A stretch of DNA of 64,000 nt from JAUIAI01 sp963732405 (GTDB lineage: Bacteria > Pseudomonadota > Gammaproteobacteria > Burkholderiales > Burkholderiaceae_E): the NCBI GenBank assembly GCA_963732405.1, contig CAVSZG010000001.1, positions 62,001-126,000 of the forward strand, read 5' to 3'. Below are positions 54,645-63,909 of the stretch, piece by piece (positions within the stretch are counted from its first letter, which is position 1; each line of letters begins with the position of its first letter). The position numbers and the translations under genes are program-made. The notes below the pieces were generated by a model, which did no database searches, was not told the DNA's origin, and saw only the letters and a program-made list of their open reading frames with translations.

Positions 54645-54962
54645 GTGGCGAAACAAGCAGCTCAAAAACCCTTCAGCTCGACAGTGGAAGCAAGACCGAA
54701 GGCCAAGCGAGCCCTGACGGTCGCCGAGGTTGAGCCTGACGCTATCGAGGGAAAGCCCACGGTTGTTCCTAAGCCCCGCCAGATTCACAAAGCGGGCGAG
54801 GTAAACATTTCGGCCTACTTCCCAGCCGAGGTGAAGGCATCTCTGCGAATGGTCCAGGCAAAGACAGGATATAACGTCAAGGATTGCTTGGCCGAAGCGC
54901 TGCGCGACCTGTTTAGAAAGCATAACGTCCCCATCTCCGTTGATCTGGGCGAAGGGCGCTGA
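54645..54962 (+). CDS. Ribbon-helix-helix DNA-binding protein (plasmid partition type)
   Basis: This 105-residue protein begins with GTG about ten bases after AAGG. Its first 55 residues are a flexible Lys/Glu/Pro-rich arm; the C-terminal half is a ribbon-helix-helix domain (VNISAYFPAEVKASLRMVQA, then TGYNVKDCLAEALRDLFRKH). The ALRDLFRKHNVP ending is typical of RHH proteins that accompany ParA on plasmids. No ParA is nearby. It is the first gene of an operon with the ImmA/IrrE and DUF4411 genes (1 bp gap), so it probably represses the operon through the iterons. Confidence 0.78.
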   Translation: MAKQAAQKPFSSTVEARPKAKRALTVAEVEPDAIEGKPTVVPKPRQIHKAGEVNISAYFPAEVKASLRMVQAKTGYNVKDCLAEALRDLFRKHNVPISVDLGEGR

Positions 54963-54963
54963 T

Positions 54964-56118
54964 ATGGCAGAGGTCAAGGAAGGCTTACCGATCACTCCCG
55001 CCGTTGTTAGATGGGCGCGTGAACGCGCCGGCTATTCGATGGACGATGCTATCCGTCACTTTAAGAAGATTGAAGCCTGGGAAGCGGGCGAGTCGCTGCC
55101 GACCTACGTGCAGGTAGAACAGATGGCCGAGCGGTTCAAGATCCCTGTTGCCGTCTTCTTCTTCCCTAAGCCGCCCGCAGTGCCGCCAATCGAACAGTCT
55201 TTCCGCACGCTCACGCCAGCGGACTTCGCCGCCATTCCGCGCACGGTTCGACTTTTTCTGCGTCGAGGCCAGGCAATGCAGCTCAACCTCGCTGAGCTGA
55301 ACGACGGGAAGAACCCGGCGGGGCGCGTTATCTCACGGGACCTCAAACCGTCGACGAGTACCTCGCTCGAAGAGATTGCTGCTCAAGTTCGAGAGTACCT
55401 AGGCGTGAGCATTGAGGAGCAAGCGAGCTGGAAGAGCGTCGACGAGGCCCTTGAGCATTGGCGTGAGGTGTTCGCCACGAAGGCGGGCGTGTACGTCTTC
55501 AAGGACGCCTTCCGCGCGCCCAACTACTTCGGGTTCTGCCTCTACGACGAAGAGTTCCCAGTCATCTACATCAACAACAGTTCGGCGAAGTCGCGTCAGA
55601 TTTTCACGCTGTTCCATGAGCTGGGTCATTTGCTCTTTCACACGAGTGGTATCGACATGATCGATGACCATACGATCGACCACCTTGGCGGAGCGGAACA
55701 GGCGATCGAGATCATTTGCAATGGATTGGCCTCACGCGTCCTCGTCCCCGACGACGTGCTAGACGAGTTGCTCAAGGATGGAACCATCGGCAGGCCATTT
55801 GCGACTCACCTCGCGGCTCACTTCAGCGTGAGCCGCGAGGTGATCTACCGGAAGTTTCTTGACCGAGACTTGATCGACGCCGCCGAGTACGATGCAGCCG
55901 CTAAAGAATGGGCTGCACAGATTAAGGGCAGGGACGATGAATCGTCAGGCAACTTCTACAACAGCCAGCGCGCCTACCTCGGCCAACGCTACATCGATCT
56001 AGCTTTTACGAGGTACTACCAACGGCGCTTTGACCGAATCCAACTCGCCGAGTATCTGAACCTCAAACCGAAGAACTTGCCAACCTTTGCTGAGAAATTC
56101 GCGGGGGGAGGCCTTTGA
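54964..56118 (+). CDS. XRE-family HTH fused to ImmA/IrrE (COG2856) metallopeptidase
   Basis: This 384-residue protein has an N-terminal XRE helix-turn-helix (VVRWARERAGYSMDDAIRHF, KKIEAWEAGESLPTYVQVEQ) and a C-terminal ImmA/IrrE-type zinc peptidase with FTLFHELGHLLFH (about residues 212-224) and a downstream ICNGLASRVLVP segment. The N-terminal part probably binds DNA and the peptidase may cleave a repressor or antitoxin. COG2856-XRE proteins with a following DUF4411 gene are recognised toxin-antitoxin pairs in many bacteria. GAAGGG precedes the ATG. It overlaps the next start by one base. Confidence 0.9.
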   Translation: MAEVKEGLPITPAVVRWARERAGYSMDDAIRHFKKIEAWEAGESLPTYVQVEQMAERFKIPVAVFFFPKPPAVPPIEQSFRTLTPADFAAIPRTVRLFLRRGQAMQLNLAELNDGKNPAGRVISRDLKPSTSTSLEEIAAQVREYLGVSIEEQASWKSVDEALEHWREVFATKAGVYVFKDAFRAPNYFGFCLYDEEFPVIYINNSSAKSRQIFTLFHELGHLLFHTSGIDMIDDHTIDHLGGAEQAIEIICNGLASRVLVPDDVLDELLKDGTIGRPFATHLAAHFSVSREVIYRKFLDRDLIDAAEYDAAAKEWAAQIKGRDDESSGNFYNSQRAYLGQRYIDLAFTRYYQRRFDRIQLAEYLNLKPKNLPTFAEKFAGGGL

Positions 56119-56585
56119 TGTACGTGCTCGACACCAACGTCATATCCAACCTGCACAAGAACTACTTCCGAAAACGCTTCGTTTCGCTGTGGAAAGCGTT
56201 CGATAAGCTCGTTTTAGAAGGCAAGATCACTTCGACGCGCGAGGCTTACCACGAGTTGCATGACGGCGTGCCAGGTGCCGACACTGAGTGGGCCAAGGCT
56301 AACGAAAAGCTCTTCGCGACACCCGACGCGAAGGAGGGGGCCTTTGTAGGGCAGATCTACATGGTGGGACACTTTCAAGCCAACATCGAAAAACAGAAAC
56401 TCTTCAAAGGTGGCCGCAATGCCGACGCCTTCATCGTTGCCCGTGCCTATGCGGTCGGCGGCACTGTCGTGACGATGGAGCGGCGCAAGCCGAACGCAGT
56501 CAAGATACCCAACATCTGCGAGCACTTCAATATTCCGTACCTCGACCTCGAGGGCTTCATGGAGGCCGAAGGCTGGGAGTTCTGA
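56118..56585 (+). CDS. DUF4411 PIN-like toxin
   Basis: This 155-residue protein starts with MYVLDTNVISNLHKN, the PIN-like first aspartate motif. Later acidic sites include REAYHEL and RNADAFIVARAYAVGG, then VVTMERR and NICEHFNIPYLDLEGFM. These match DUF4411, a VapC-related family. It is likely a toxin ribonuclease held by the upstream XRE-ImmA/IrrE protein. Start and stop overlap (TGATG) indicates translational coupling. Codon use is visibly less GC-rich than the flanking chromosome, consistent with transfer. Confidence 0.88.
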   Translation: MYVLDTNVISNLHKNYFRKRFVSLWKAFDKLVLEGKITSTREAYHELHDGVPGADTEWAKANEKLFATPDAKEGAFVGQIYMVGHFQANIEKQKLFKGGRNADAFIVARAYAVGGTVVTMERRKPNAVKIPNICEHFNIPYLDLEGFMEAEGWEF

Positions 56586-56966
56586 GCAGTCGGTCGCCGT
56601 ACAGCGGATGGCAGTCTACGACCGCTCCTAGCCGAGAGCAGATTTTCGGCCAATTCCAACGCCGAGCCGACCAGCCTCTTGCTTCGGCTAGAGCGAGAAT
56701 CTAAGGCATCAGTTGCACAGATTCCCAAGAGTTTAAAGCTTAATGGCAAATCGATTCAGCGTTACCAGCCCACGCGCCCTGCAATCCGTCGAACCTGTGA
56801 GCTGCGCAGTTCTGGGCCTGGCGGGTGTCGACACGAACAGACGCCGGGCTCGCGCCCGGCGTCTAGATTGCCACCCAATGCCCAGATGCCAACTGACCAG
56901 TGCGTGATCGGTGGGGTATCGGTTCATCCAGCGTGTTGCCGGCACCCTATGTACCGTGGTTTGCCG
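56586..56966. other. Intergenic region after the TA module
   Basis: Nothing coding is supported in these 381 bp. It contains the hairpin at 56839-56864 and marks the right border of the lower-GC island. I saw no tRNA, integrase or clear attachment-site direct repeat. Confidence 0.5.
56839..56864 (-). terminator. Terminator hairpin downstream of glcB
   Basis: A perfect 11-bp stem (AGACGCCGGGC with GCCCGGCGTCT) encloses a TCGC loop, 102 bp past the glcB stop. No strong T-run follows on either strand, but the stem strength and position suit transcript ending. Confidence 0.6.
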
Positions 56967-59126
56967 TCAGCGTGATGCCTTCAGTGCCAGGCGGCGCGCA
57001 TGCAAAACCGGCTCGGTATATCCCGAGGGTTGATCCACGCCCTTGAACACGAGGTCGCAGGCCGCCTGAAAGGCGAAGCCATCGTAACCGGGCGCCATGG
57101 GCCGATACTCCGGGTCATGGGCATTCTGCTTGTCCACCACCACCGCCATCCGCTTCATCACGTCCATCACCAGTGCCTGGCTGGCAATGCCATGATGTAA
57201 CCAGTTGGCGATGTGCTGCGAGGAGATGCGGCAGGTTGCACGATCTTCCATCAGGCCCACATCGTTGATGTCGGGCACTTTCGAACAGCCCACACCCTGA
57301 TCGACCCAGCGCACGACATAGCCCAGAATGCCTTGCGCATTGTTTTCCAGTTCGGCGCGAATATCGGCCTCTGACCAGTTCGGATCGGCGGCGACCGGAA
57401 TCGTCAGGATATCGCTCAGTTTCGCGCGGCGACCGCCGCCGGCGATTTCGCGTTGTCGCGCCAGTACATCCACGGCGTGGTAGTGCGTGGCATGCAGGGT
57501 GGCTGCGGTCGGGCTCGGCACCCAGGCGCAATTGGCACCGGCGCGCGGATGCGCGAGCTTTTGCTCGAGCATGGCCTTCATCAGATCGGGCATGGCCCAC
57601 ATGCCCTTGCCGATCTGCGCATGGCCGGACAAGCCACAGGCCAGACCCACGTCGACGTTCCAGTCTTCATAAGCCCGGATCCAGGGCATGGCTTTCATGT
57701 CGGCCTTGCGCACCATCGGGCCGGCATGCATGGAAGTGTGAATCTCATCACCGGTGCGATCCAGAAAGCCGGTGTTGATGAAGGCCACGCGGTTCCTGGC
57801 CGCACGGATACAGGCCTGCAGATTCACCGTGGTCCGCCGCTCCTCATCCATGATGCCCAGCTTCACGGTGTTCGCGGGCAGACCGAGCGCCCGTTCAACC
57901 ATGGTGAAAGTCTCATCGGCAAACGCCACTTCGTCGGGGCCGTGCATCTTCGGTTTGACGACATAGACTGAGCCCTGGGTTGCGTTGCGCAGCCCCCCGG
58001 TCTTGTTCAGGTCGTGCATGGCGATCAGCACGGTACACATCGCATCGAGCAGCCCTTCGAACACCTCCTGCCCGTTCCGATCGAGCACCGCCGGTGTGCG
58101 CATCAGATGGCCCACATTGCGCACCAGCATCAGGGATCGACCCTTGACGCTGAACGGGCTGCCATCAGGTGCCCGATACTCGCGATCCGGATTGAGTCTG
58201 CGCTCGAATCGGCGCCCGCCCTTGTCCACCGACTCGGTCAGATCACCCTTCATGAGCCCCAGCCAGTTGCGATAGGCGAGTGCCTTGTCGTCGCCATCGA
58301 CCGCCGCCACCGAGTCTTCGCAGTCCATGATCGTGGAGACGGCCGACTCAAGCAACATGTCGGCCACACCAGCCGGATCGGACTGACCGATCGGGTGTGC
58401 CGGGTCTATGCTCAGTTCGACATGCAGGCTGTGATTGACGAACAGGATGGCCTGCGGTGCCTCGGGATTGCCACGGTAACCCGCGAACCGGGCGGGATCG
58501 GCCAGACCGGTTTCGCCTGACGGTGTTTTGGCCAGCAGCCGGCCAGCCTGCACCCGCCAGGCGCTCACCTGCGCATGACTGCCTGTCGCGAGCGGCATCG
58601 AGCGGTCCAGAAACGCCTTGGCCCAGGCGATCACACGCTCGCCGCGCACGCTGTCATAGCCGCCGGCCGTCGGTGCATCGCCCATCGCGTCGGTACCATA
58701 CAGCGCGTCATACAGGCTGCCCCAGCGGGCATTGGCCGCATTGAGCGCATAGCGCGCGTTCATCACCGGCACCACCAGTTGTGGGCCCGGAATGGTCGAG
58801 AACTCCGGATCGACGCCGCTGGTCGATACCGAGAAGGCCGGTCCCTCTTCGAGCAGATAGCCGATCTCACGCAGAAAGGCCTGGTGGGCCTGCGCATCAT
58901 GCGGCTGGCCTTTGCGATCCAGATGCCACTGGTCGATCTGGAGCTGCAATTGTGCGCGGCGCTCGAGCAGGGCGGCATTCTTCGGACCCTGGGTATGGAC
59001 GAGGTCGGCCAGGCCCTGCCAGAAACGGTCCGCGGCAATGCCCGTGCCCGGAAGGGCCTCGCGCTCGATCATCTGATGCAGTCCTGCCGAAACGGACAGG
59101 CCGTGCGTGGCAACGCGCCGGGTCAT
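56967..59126 (-). CDS. glcB: Malate synthase G
   Basis: This 719-residue enzyme is the normal length of the G isoform and condenses glyoxylate with acetyl-CoA to malate. Conserved segments include DPEFSTIPGPQLVVPVMNAR, MDCEDSVAAVDGDDK, LMLVRNVGHLM, GIMDEERRTTVNL (the catalytic Glu/Asp area) and GANCAWVPSPTAATLHATHY. The C-terminal plug ends ARRLALKASR. It is monocistronic, with a terminator hairpin downstream. It allows growth on C2 compounds and glycolate. Confidence 0.95.
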   Translation of the reverse strand: MTRRVATHGLSVSAGLHQMIEREALPGTGIAADRFWQGLADLVHTQGPKNAALLERRAQLQLQIDQWHLDRKGQPHDAQAHQAFLREIGYLLEEGPAFSVSTSGVDPEFSTIPGPQLVVPVMNARYALNAANARWGSLYDALYGTDAMGDAPTAGGYDSVRGERVIAWAKAFLDRSMPLATGSHAQVSAWRVQAGRLLAKTPSGETGLADPARFAGYRGNPEAPQAILFVNHSLHVELSIDPAHPIGQSDPAGVADMLLESAVSTIMDCEDSVAAVDGDDKALAYRNWLGLMKGDLTESVDKGGRRFERRLNPDREYRAPDGSPFSVKGRSLMLVRNVGHLMRTPAVLDRNGQEVFEGLLDAMCTVLIAMHDLNKTGGLRNATQGSVYVVKPKMHGPDEVAFADETFTMVERALGLPANTVKLGIMDEERRTTVNLQACIRAARNRVAFINTGFLDRTGDEIHTSMHAGPMVRKADMKAMPWIRAYEDWNVDVGLACGLSGHAQIGKGMWAMPDLMKAMLEQKLAHPRAGANCAWVPSPTAATLHATHYHAVDVLARQREIAGGGRRAKLSDILTIPVAADPNWSEADIRAELENNAQGILGYVVRWVDQGVGCSKVPDINDVGLMEDRATCRISSQHIANWLHHGIASQALVMDVMKRMAVVVDKQNAHDPEYRPMAPGYDGFAFQAACDLVFKGVDQPSGYTEPVLHARRLALKASR

Positions 59127-59221
59127 GAAAATCTCCTAAATGGTCGATTGGTTGCGGCCGATTGTAACGATACCGCGCACGGCATCGAGGGCCGGATGGC
59201 AGTCCTGCCGACGAACTGGGG

Positions 59222-61561
59222 TCAGCCGGCGCGTCGCTCAACCAGGGCCAGGCCCGGCGGGATCCGCGTCACGACCGATTCAAGCGGCTCGGGCTCATGC
59301 AGTGCATTGCCCTGCAGATGATCGATCCTAATGCTGGTCATCAACTCGATCAATTCATCACTTTCGATGTACTCGGCCACTGTCTCGACACCCAGAATAT
59401 CGGCAATGCGCTGGATCGACTCGACCAGCACCCGATCGAGCGGATTGCTGATCGCGCCCCGCACGTAGCCGCCGTCGATCTTGATCTGATCGACCGGCAG
59501 CCAGCGTAGATTCGCAAATGAATTGAATCCGCTGCCGACGTCGTCCAGGGCCACCCGGCAACCCATGACGCGCAGCTTGCCGAAAAAATTCAGGGCCTGA
59601 TCGAGATCGAAGATCGCCGCCGTCTCGGTGAGTTCAAAAGTCAGGTTGGCACCGGCAATGTCGAACTCGCGCAGCGTCGTGCCCAGCCACTCGAGCAGGG
59701 TCGGATCCCGCAGACTGGTGGGCGACAGATTGATCGACAGATGGGGCAGTCGGCGACCCGAGGCGGCCAACTGGGCCAGCGCCGAGACCGCCATCCGGAT
59801 CACTGCGCGATCGATCGCCCCGATCTGGTTGAAACGCTCGGCAGCCGGCAGGAATGCGCCCGGCTTGATCACTTCGCCATCGGGTTCGATCATGCGCACC
59901 AGCACCTCATACTGATCGACCTCGGTGCGCGACGAATTGATCGGGACGATACGCTGCAGGTAGAGCGCGAATCCCTGGTTCTGCAGGGCATCGGCAATCC
60001 GCCGCCCCCAGCCCATGTCGATCTGATGACGCGCGATCTCCTGGTCACTGGGCGCATAGACCTGCGCGCAGTTGCGGCCCCGCTGCTTGGCAATGAAGCA
60101 GGCCGCATCGGCGCGCGACAACAGGCTTTCGCTGCTGAAGCAATCGCCAGTGATCTCGGCCAGGCCGATACTCGCGCCGATCCGGAACAGGCGACCATCG
60201 CGCCCGAAGCGGATATCGGCCATGGCCAGGATGAAGCGGTTGGCCAGCGCCTCGACGGTCGCGAGCGTCTGACCGCGCACCAGTAGTCCGAATTCATCGC
60301 CGCCGATACGGGCCAGCGATGCACCCGGCGGCGTGAGGCTGGCCATCACGCTGGCAGCCTGACAGAGCAGGTCGTCGCCGGCCTCGTGACCGCAGGCGTC
60401 ATTGACCATCTTGAACTGATCCAGATCGATGGCCAGGATCACGCCGGGCGGATCGTCGCCGCAGGGTGTGTTGAGCAGATGCTTGAGCCGGATGATGAAG
60501 CCACGTCGGTTGAGCAGGCCGGTCAATGAGTCATGGGTTGCGGCATGTTCCAGCTCGCGCATCAGCCGCCGGGTCTCGGATACATCACGCACGACCAGCA
60601 CGAAGCCTTCGATCCGGCCAGTCTCGGTCATCATCGGTGAGGCCGAGAGCCGGATATCGCGATACGCGCCCGTATCGAGTTCGATCATGCCGCCGATCTG
60701 ACCCGAATCCCGCGCATCGCCTGGTTGGCCGTCCACGACCGCGGCCTGCCTCACGCCGGCCTCCAGCTGACGCCCCAGCAACGACAGCGTGTGGCTGAGC
60801 GGCGCCTGGTCCACGAAGCGACAGATCCGGTCGAGCGCCGGCCAGGCCTCGATCTCACGGGTATAGCCAAACAGCTCGCGGGCCGCCCCATTCATGAAGC
60901 GCACGGCGCAGTAGCGGTCCACCGTCAGCACCGCCTCGCTGAGTCCGTTCATCGCGATATGCGAGACCGCGCGTTCGGTCCGGTTGCGCCGACGCAATTC
61001 GGTGTGCTGACCGCCGATCAGGGCCAGGGTCATCAGCGATGCCGCCAGGGCCCAGAAATGCACCAGCGCATCGCGGGTATCGATCGGATGGGGCGGATCG
61101 AACCACTGGCGCGCCAGTAGTTCGGCAGCGGCGAACAGCAGGACGACCGCGCCCAGTCCGAGCAGGGTCAGAAAGCCGAAACGAAACGAGGCGTAGACGA
61201 AGGCGATCGGCACCATCAGCAAGGCGACGGCATGACCCTGGGCCGTGGCCATGTAAGCGGTGACGATCAACACGATACTGGCCAGCAGTGTCTGGCCGAT
61301 GGTCAGACTGGGGTCACGAAACCGCTTGTTCACGCCACTGAGCAGCAGCGTGAACACCAGCGCAATCGTGCCGGCAACCAGGGATATCGACAGCTGCATC
61401 GCCGCGATATCGAGCATGCCGGCGGCGTGCATGCTCACCACCACCAGAATCACGGCCAGCGACGACAGAGTCGCCAGCAGGCTGCGGCGAAAGCGCACGA
61501 GCTGGTCCGGTGGCCGTGACTGCAGCAGATCGACCGGGCTGGATGGGTGGGCAGTGGTCAT
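59222..61561 (-). CDS. Membrane GGDEF-EAL cyclic-di-GMP enzyme with a PAS-like domain
   Basis: This protein has 779 residues from the ATG at 61561. Five to six transmembrane helices fill residues 25-185; a PAS-like domain (AVLTVDRYCAVRFMNGAAREL) follows. The GGDEF domain has an intact motif (ARIGGDEFGLLV, about 418) but no RxxD inhibitory site just before it. The EAL domain has EVLVRM, SINLSPTSL, FELTETAAIF, DDVGSGFNSF, QIKIDGGYV, AEYIES and LQGNAL, so the metal and catalytic positions look retained. It may both make and break c-di-GMP. The long upstream AT-rich frame is not used. Confidence 0.88.
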   Translation of the reverse strand: MTTAHPSSPVDLLQSRPPDQLVRFRRSLLATLSSLAVILVVVSMHAAGMLDIAAMQLSISLVAGTIALVFTLLLSGVNKRFRDPSLTIGQTLLASIVLIVTAYMATAQGHAVALLMVPIAFVYASFRFGFLTLLGLGAVVLLFAAAELLARQWFDPPHPIDTRDALVHFWALAASLMTLALIGGQHTELRRRNRTERAVSHIAMNGLSEAVLTVDRYCAVRFMNGAARELFGYTREIEAWPALDRICRFVDQAPLSHTLSLLGRQLEAGVRQAAVVDGQPGDARDSGQIGGMIELDTGAYRDIRLSASPMMTETGRIEGFVLVVRDVSETRRLMRELEHAATHDSLTGLLNRRGFIIRLKHLLNTPCGDDPPGVILAIDLDQFKMVNDACGHEAGDDLLCQAASVMASLTPPGASLARIGGDEFGLLVRGQTLATVEALANRFILAMADIRFGRDGRLFRIGASIGLAEITGDCFSSESLLSRADAACFIAKQRGRNCAQVYAPSDQEIARHQIDMGWGRRIADALQNQGFALYLQRIVPINSSRTEVDQYEVLVRMIEPDGEVIKPGAFLPAAERFNQIGAIDRAVIRMAVSALAQLAASGRRLPHLSINLSPTSLRDPTLLEWLGTTLREFDIAGANLTFELTETAAIFDLDQALNFFGKLRVMGCRVALDDVGSGFNSFANLRWLPVDQIKIDGGYVRGAISNPLDRVLVESIQRIADILGVETVAEYIESDELIELMTSIRIDHLQGNALHEPEPLESVVTRIPPGLALVERRAG

Positions 61562-61782
61562 GCGGGCCACGTGGCGGGTCAAATCTGCCACGCAATGGGT
61601 CAAAACGTGGCCTGAGGTTAGCTCGGTTTGTCGGAAAAGCGTACAAATCTCGACCTTTTCTAACAAAATAATCAGATAATTTGGCCGAAATAACTCTTTT
61701 TTTATTTTTCTTGGGGTTGCCGGCTTCACCGGCCGGTCTGCATCGAGCCGGACAGCATCGAATCAACCGATGGGACGGCCTC

Positions 61783-62697
61783 CTAGGTGATATCGACGCA
61801 GTAATCCGGGAAGATCCCGCTGCGTTCGCACAAGGCAGCAATGTCCTCGTTCTTGAACAGGCCGTGATCGGTCACCAGCACCGATCGCCAGCCAAAGGAC
61901 GCGGCGCCCAGAATATCGGTATGCAACGAGTCGCCAACCATGGCAATACGTGCCGGCGATACCCCGGTCAATCGGGCAGCGGCCAGCTCGAATACATTGC
62001 GATACGGCTTGCCGTAGAACACGGGAAAGACCCGTGTCCGGTCAGCCAGATCATTGGCAAACCAGCCTGGCTCCAGTGAGGGAAAGTCTTCACGCGGGGC
62101 CACCAGATCCGGATTGCCCACGAGCAGCAGGCGACGCTGTCGCATCAGCGACTGGTAAAGCAGTTCCTGACGCCCGGCATTCCAGTCCAGCGCACTGAGC
62201 AATACGATCGCATCCACCGCGTCGTACGCCGCCGCGTCGTCTTCGAGCAGGATGGCGTGCGGCGCGAGAGTCTCGATCTCGGAGTCGCGGGTCGCGGCAA
62301 AGCCCCACTGCATCGATTCCGGATACTCGGCCAGCCCGACCGCCAGGGCATCACGACTGGAGATCACATCGGCATCGGCCAGATCAAAACCCCAGCGGCG
62401 GTATTTGTCGGCCGTGCGGCTGCTGGGAAAGCTCGCGCCATTGGTCAGCACCAGCACCTGCTTGCCGGCCGCGCGCATCTGGCCGACCCGCTCGGCAGCC
62501 TGGGGTACGGGCGCGTCCCCCACGTTCAGCACGCCGAAACCATCGAGCACGAAGGCGTCGAATTCATCGAACAATTCGCGCAGATCGGCACGCACTTCGC
62601 CATTGCCGGGAAAGTCGGCCGGCGGCATGCGCGGGCGGACCTGTTCGTATCGCTCGAAAGCCTTGTACGGTGTGATTCGGTCGGCTGGGTCGGTCAC
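61783..62697 (-). CDS. HAD superfamily class IIA hydrolase
   Basis: This 304-residue phosphatase-like protein has the nucleophile motif AFVLDGFGVLNVGD (about 47-60), motif II VLVLTNGASFP, the class II cap, and VFYGKPYRNVFELA with IAMVGDSLHTDILGA for motifs III/IV. NagD/PGP-type enzymes have this layout; the second nucleophile Asp is replaced by Phe, as in a TIGR01459-like subgroup. The substrate is unknown. It is divergent from the aminotransferase gene. Confidence 0.85.
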   Translation of the reverse strand: MTDPADRITPYKAFERYEQVRPRMPPADFPGNGEVRADLRELFDEFDAFVLDGFGVLNVGDAPVPQAAERVGQMRAAGKQVLVLTNGASFPSSRTADKYRRWGFDLADADVISSRDALAVGLAEYPESMQWGFAATRDSEIETLAPHAILLEDDAAAYDAVDAIVLLSALDWNAGRQELLYQSLMRQRRLLLVGNPDLVAPREDFPSLEPGWFANDLADRTRVFPVFYGKPYRNVFELAAARLTGVSPARIAMVGDSLHTDILGAASFGWRSVLVTDHGLFKNEDIAALCERSGIFPDYCVDIT

Positions 62698-62802
62698 GGA
62701 GAATCCTCGGGGCTGGGGGCAAGGCCGGTCGGGCCTTCAGCCCTTCGTCCTTGAGCCCTTCGTTATACCATTTGCGGCCATCCACGATGCTTTGTCATCA
62801 CC

Positions 62803-63909
62803 ATGCCGATCCCGTTTACCGCCCTGGTCGCCAGCCTGCCTGCCGCCATTCCGTTTGTCGCGCCCGAGGCCATGGAGCGCGAGCGTGGCCGACTGTTCCG
62901 GGCGCGTATCGGTGCCAATGAAAGCGCCTTCGGTATTTCACCCAAGGCGCTGGCTGCCATCATCGAAGGCGCATCCGGGGTGGCCTGGTATGGCGACCCG
63001 GAGAATCATTCATTGCGCGAAGCGCTGGCCGCGCGTCATGGCGTGTCCATCGATGAAATCTGCGTGGATGCCGGCATCGATTCGCTGCTGGGCCTGATCG
63101 TGAGAATGCTGGTGGCACCCGGCGCATCGGTGGTGACCTCGCGGGGCGCCTATCCGACCTTCAACTATCACGTGGCCGGATTCGGCGGCGTGCTCAACCT
63201 GGTCGATTACAACGACGATCACGAGGACGCGCTGGCTCTGGTGGAGCGGGGACGCGAGTGCCGGGCGCCCCTGATCTATCTGGCCAACCCGGACAATCCG
63301 ATGGGCACCTGGCATGCGGCCCAGACCATTGACCGCGCGATTGCCCAGGTGTCCCCGGGCAGCGTGCTCGCCCTGGACGAAGCCTATGCGGAATTCGCGC
63401 CGGCCGGCGTCATTCCGGGCATCGATACCCGCTGTGACCGGGTGCTGCGCCTGCGCACCTTCTCCAAGGCCTATGGCATGGCCGGCATGCGGATCGGCTA
63501 TGCCATAGGCCATCGGGACCTGATCACCGGTCTGAACAAGGTGCGTAATCAGTTTGCGGTGAACCGGCTGGCTCAGGCCGCGGCGCTGGCCTCGCTGCAT
63601 GACGACGATTTTCTGGCCCAGGTGCAGGACCGGGTTCAGGCTGGTCGCGAACGGATCTATGCACTGGCGGCGCGTCATGAGTTGGCCTGGCTACCCTCGG
63701 CGACCAACTTCGTCGCCGTTGACCTGGGCACGACCGAGCGCGCGACCCGGGTGCGTGATGCCTTGCTCGACCAGGATGTGTTCGTGCGCATGCCCGGCGT
63801 TGCCCCGCTGAACCGGACCATCCGCATTGGCGTGGGCCGCGACGACGAGCATGAATGGCTCAGCCAGGCGTTGGCGAGCGTCATCGCGGCCGACGCGGCC
63901 AGGGGCTGA
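62803..63909 (+). CDS. HisC-like pyridoxal-phosphate aminotransferase
   Basis: This 368-residue class I/II aminotransferase has the HisC-type start RARIGANESAFGISPKA and DPENHSLREALAARHG. The cofactor-binding aspartate is in LALDEAYAEF, and the Schiff-base lysine sits in RTFSKAYGMAGMRIGY (about residue 221). RTIRIGVGRDDE carries the substrate-carboxylate arginine near the C-terminus. It could be a histidinol-phosphate transaminase or a related aromatic/amino-acid enzyme; no his genes are adjacent. Start at 62803 fits the family. Confidence 0.87.
   Translation: MPIPFTALVASLPAAIPFVAPEAMERERGRLFRARIGANESAFGISPKALAAIIEGASGVAWYGDPENHSLREALAARHGVSIDEICVDAGIDSLLGLIVRMLVAPGASVVTSRGAYPTFNYHVAGFGGVLNLVDYNDDHEDALALVERGRECRAPLIYLANPDNPMGTWHAAQTIDRAIAQVSPGSVLALDEAYAEFAPAGVIPGIDTRCDRVLRLRTFSKAYGMAGMRIGYAIGHRDLITGLNKVRNQFAVNRLAQAAALASLHDDDFLAQVQDRVQAGRERIYALAARHELAWLPSATNFVAVDLGTTERATRVRDALLDQDVFVRMPGVAPLNRTIRIGVGRDDEHEWLSQALASVIAADAARG

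Noticed and set aside
61680..61740. T-rich run plus hairpin after the HAD gene as a terminator
   Set aside because: On the plus strand the T-run comes before the weak 5-bp stem, and on the minus strand the stem is followed by A bases, so neither orientation fits.
62735..62765. Direct repeat AGCCCTTCGT before the aminotransferase
   Set aside because: Two 10-bp copies 16 bp apart are likely by chance; no function is supported.
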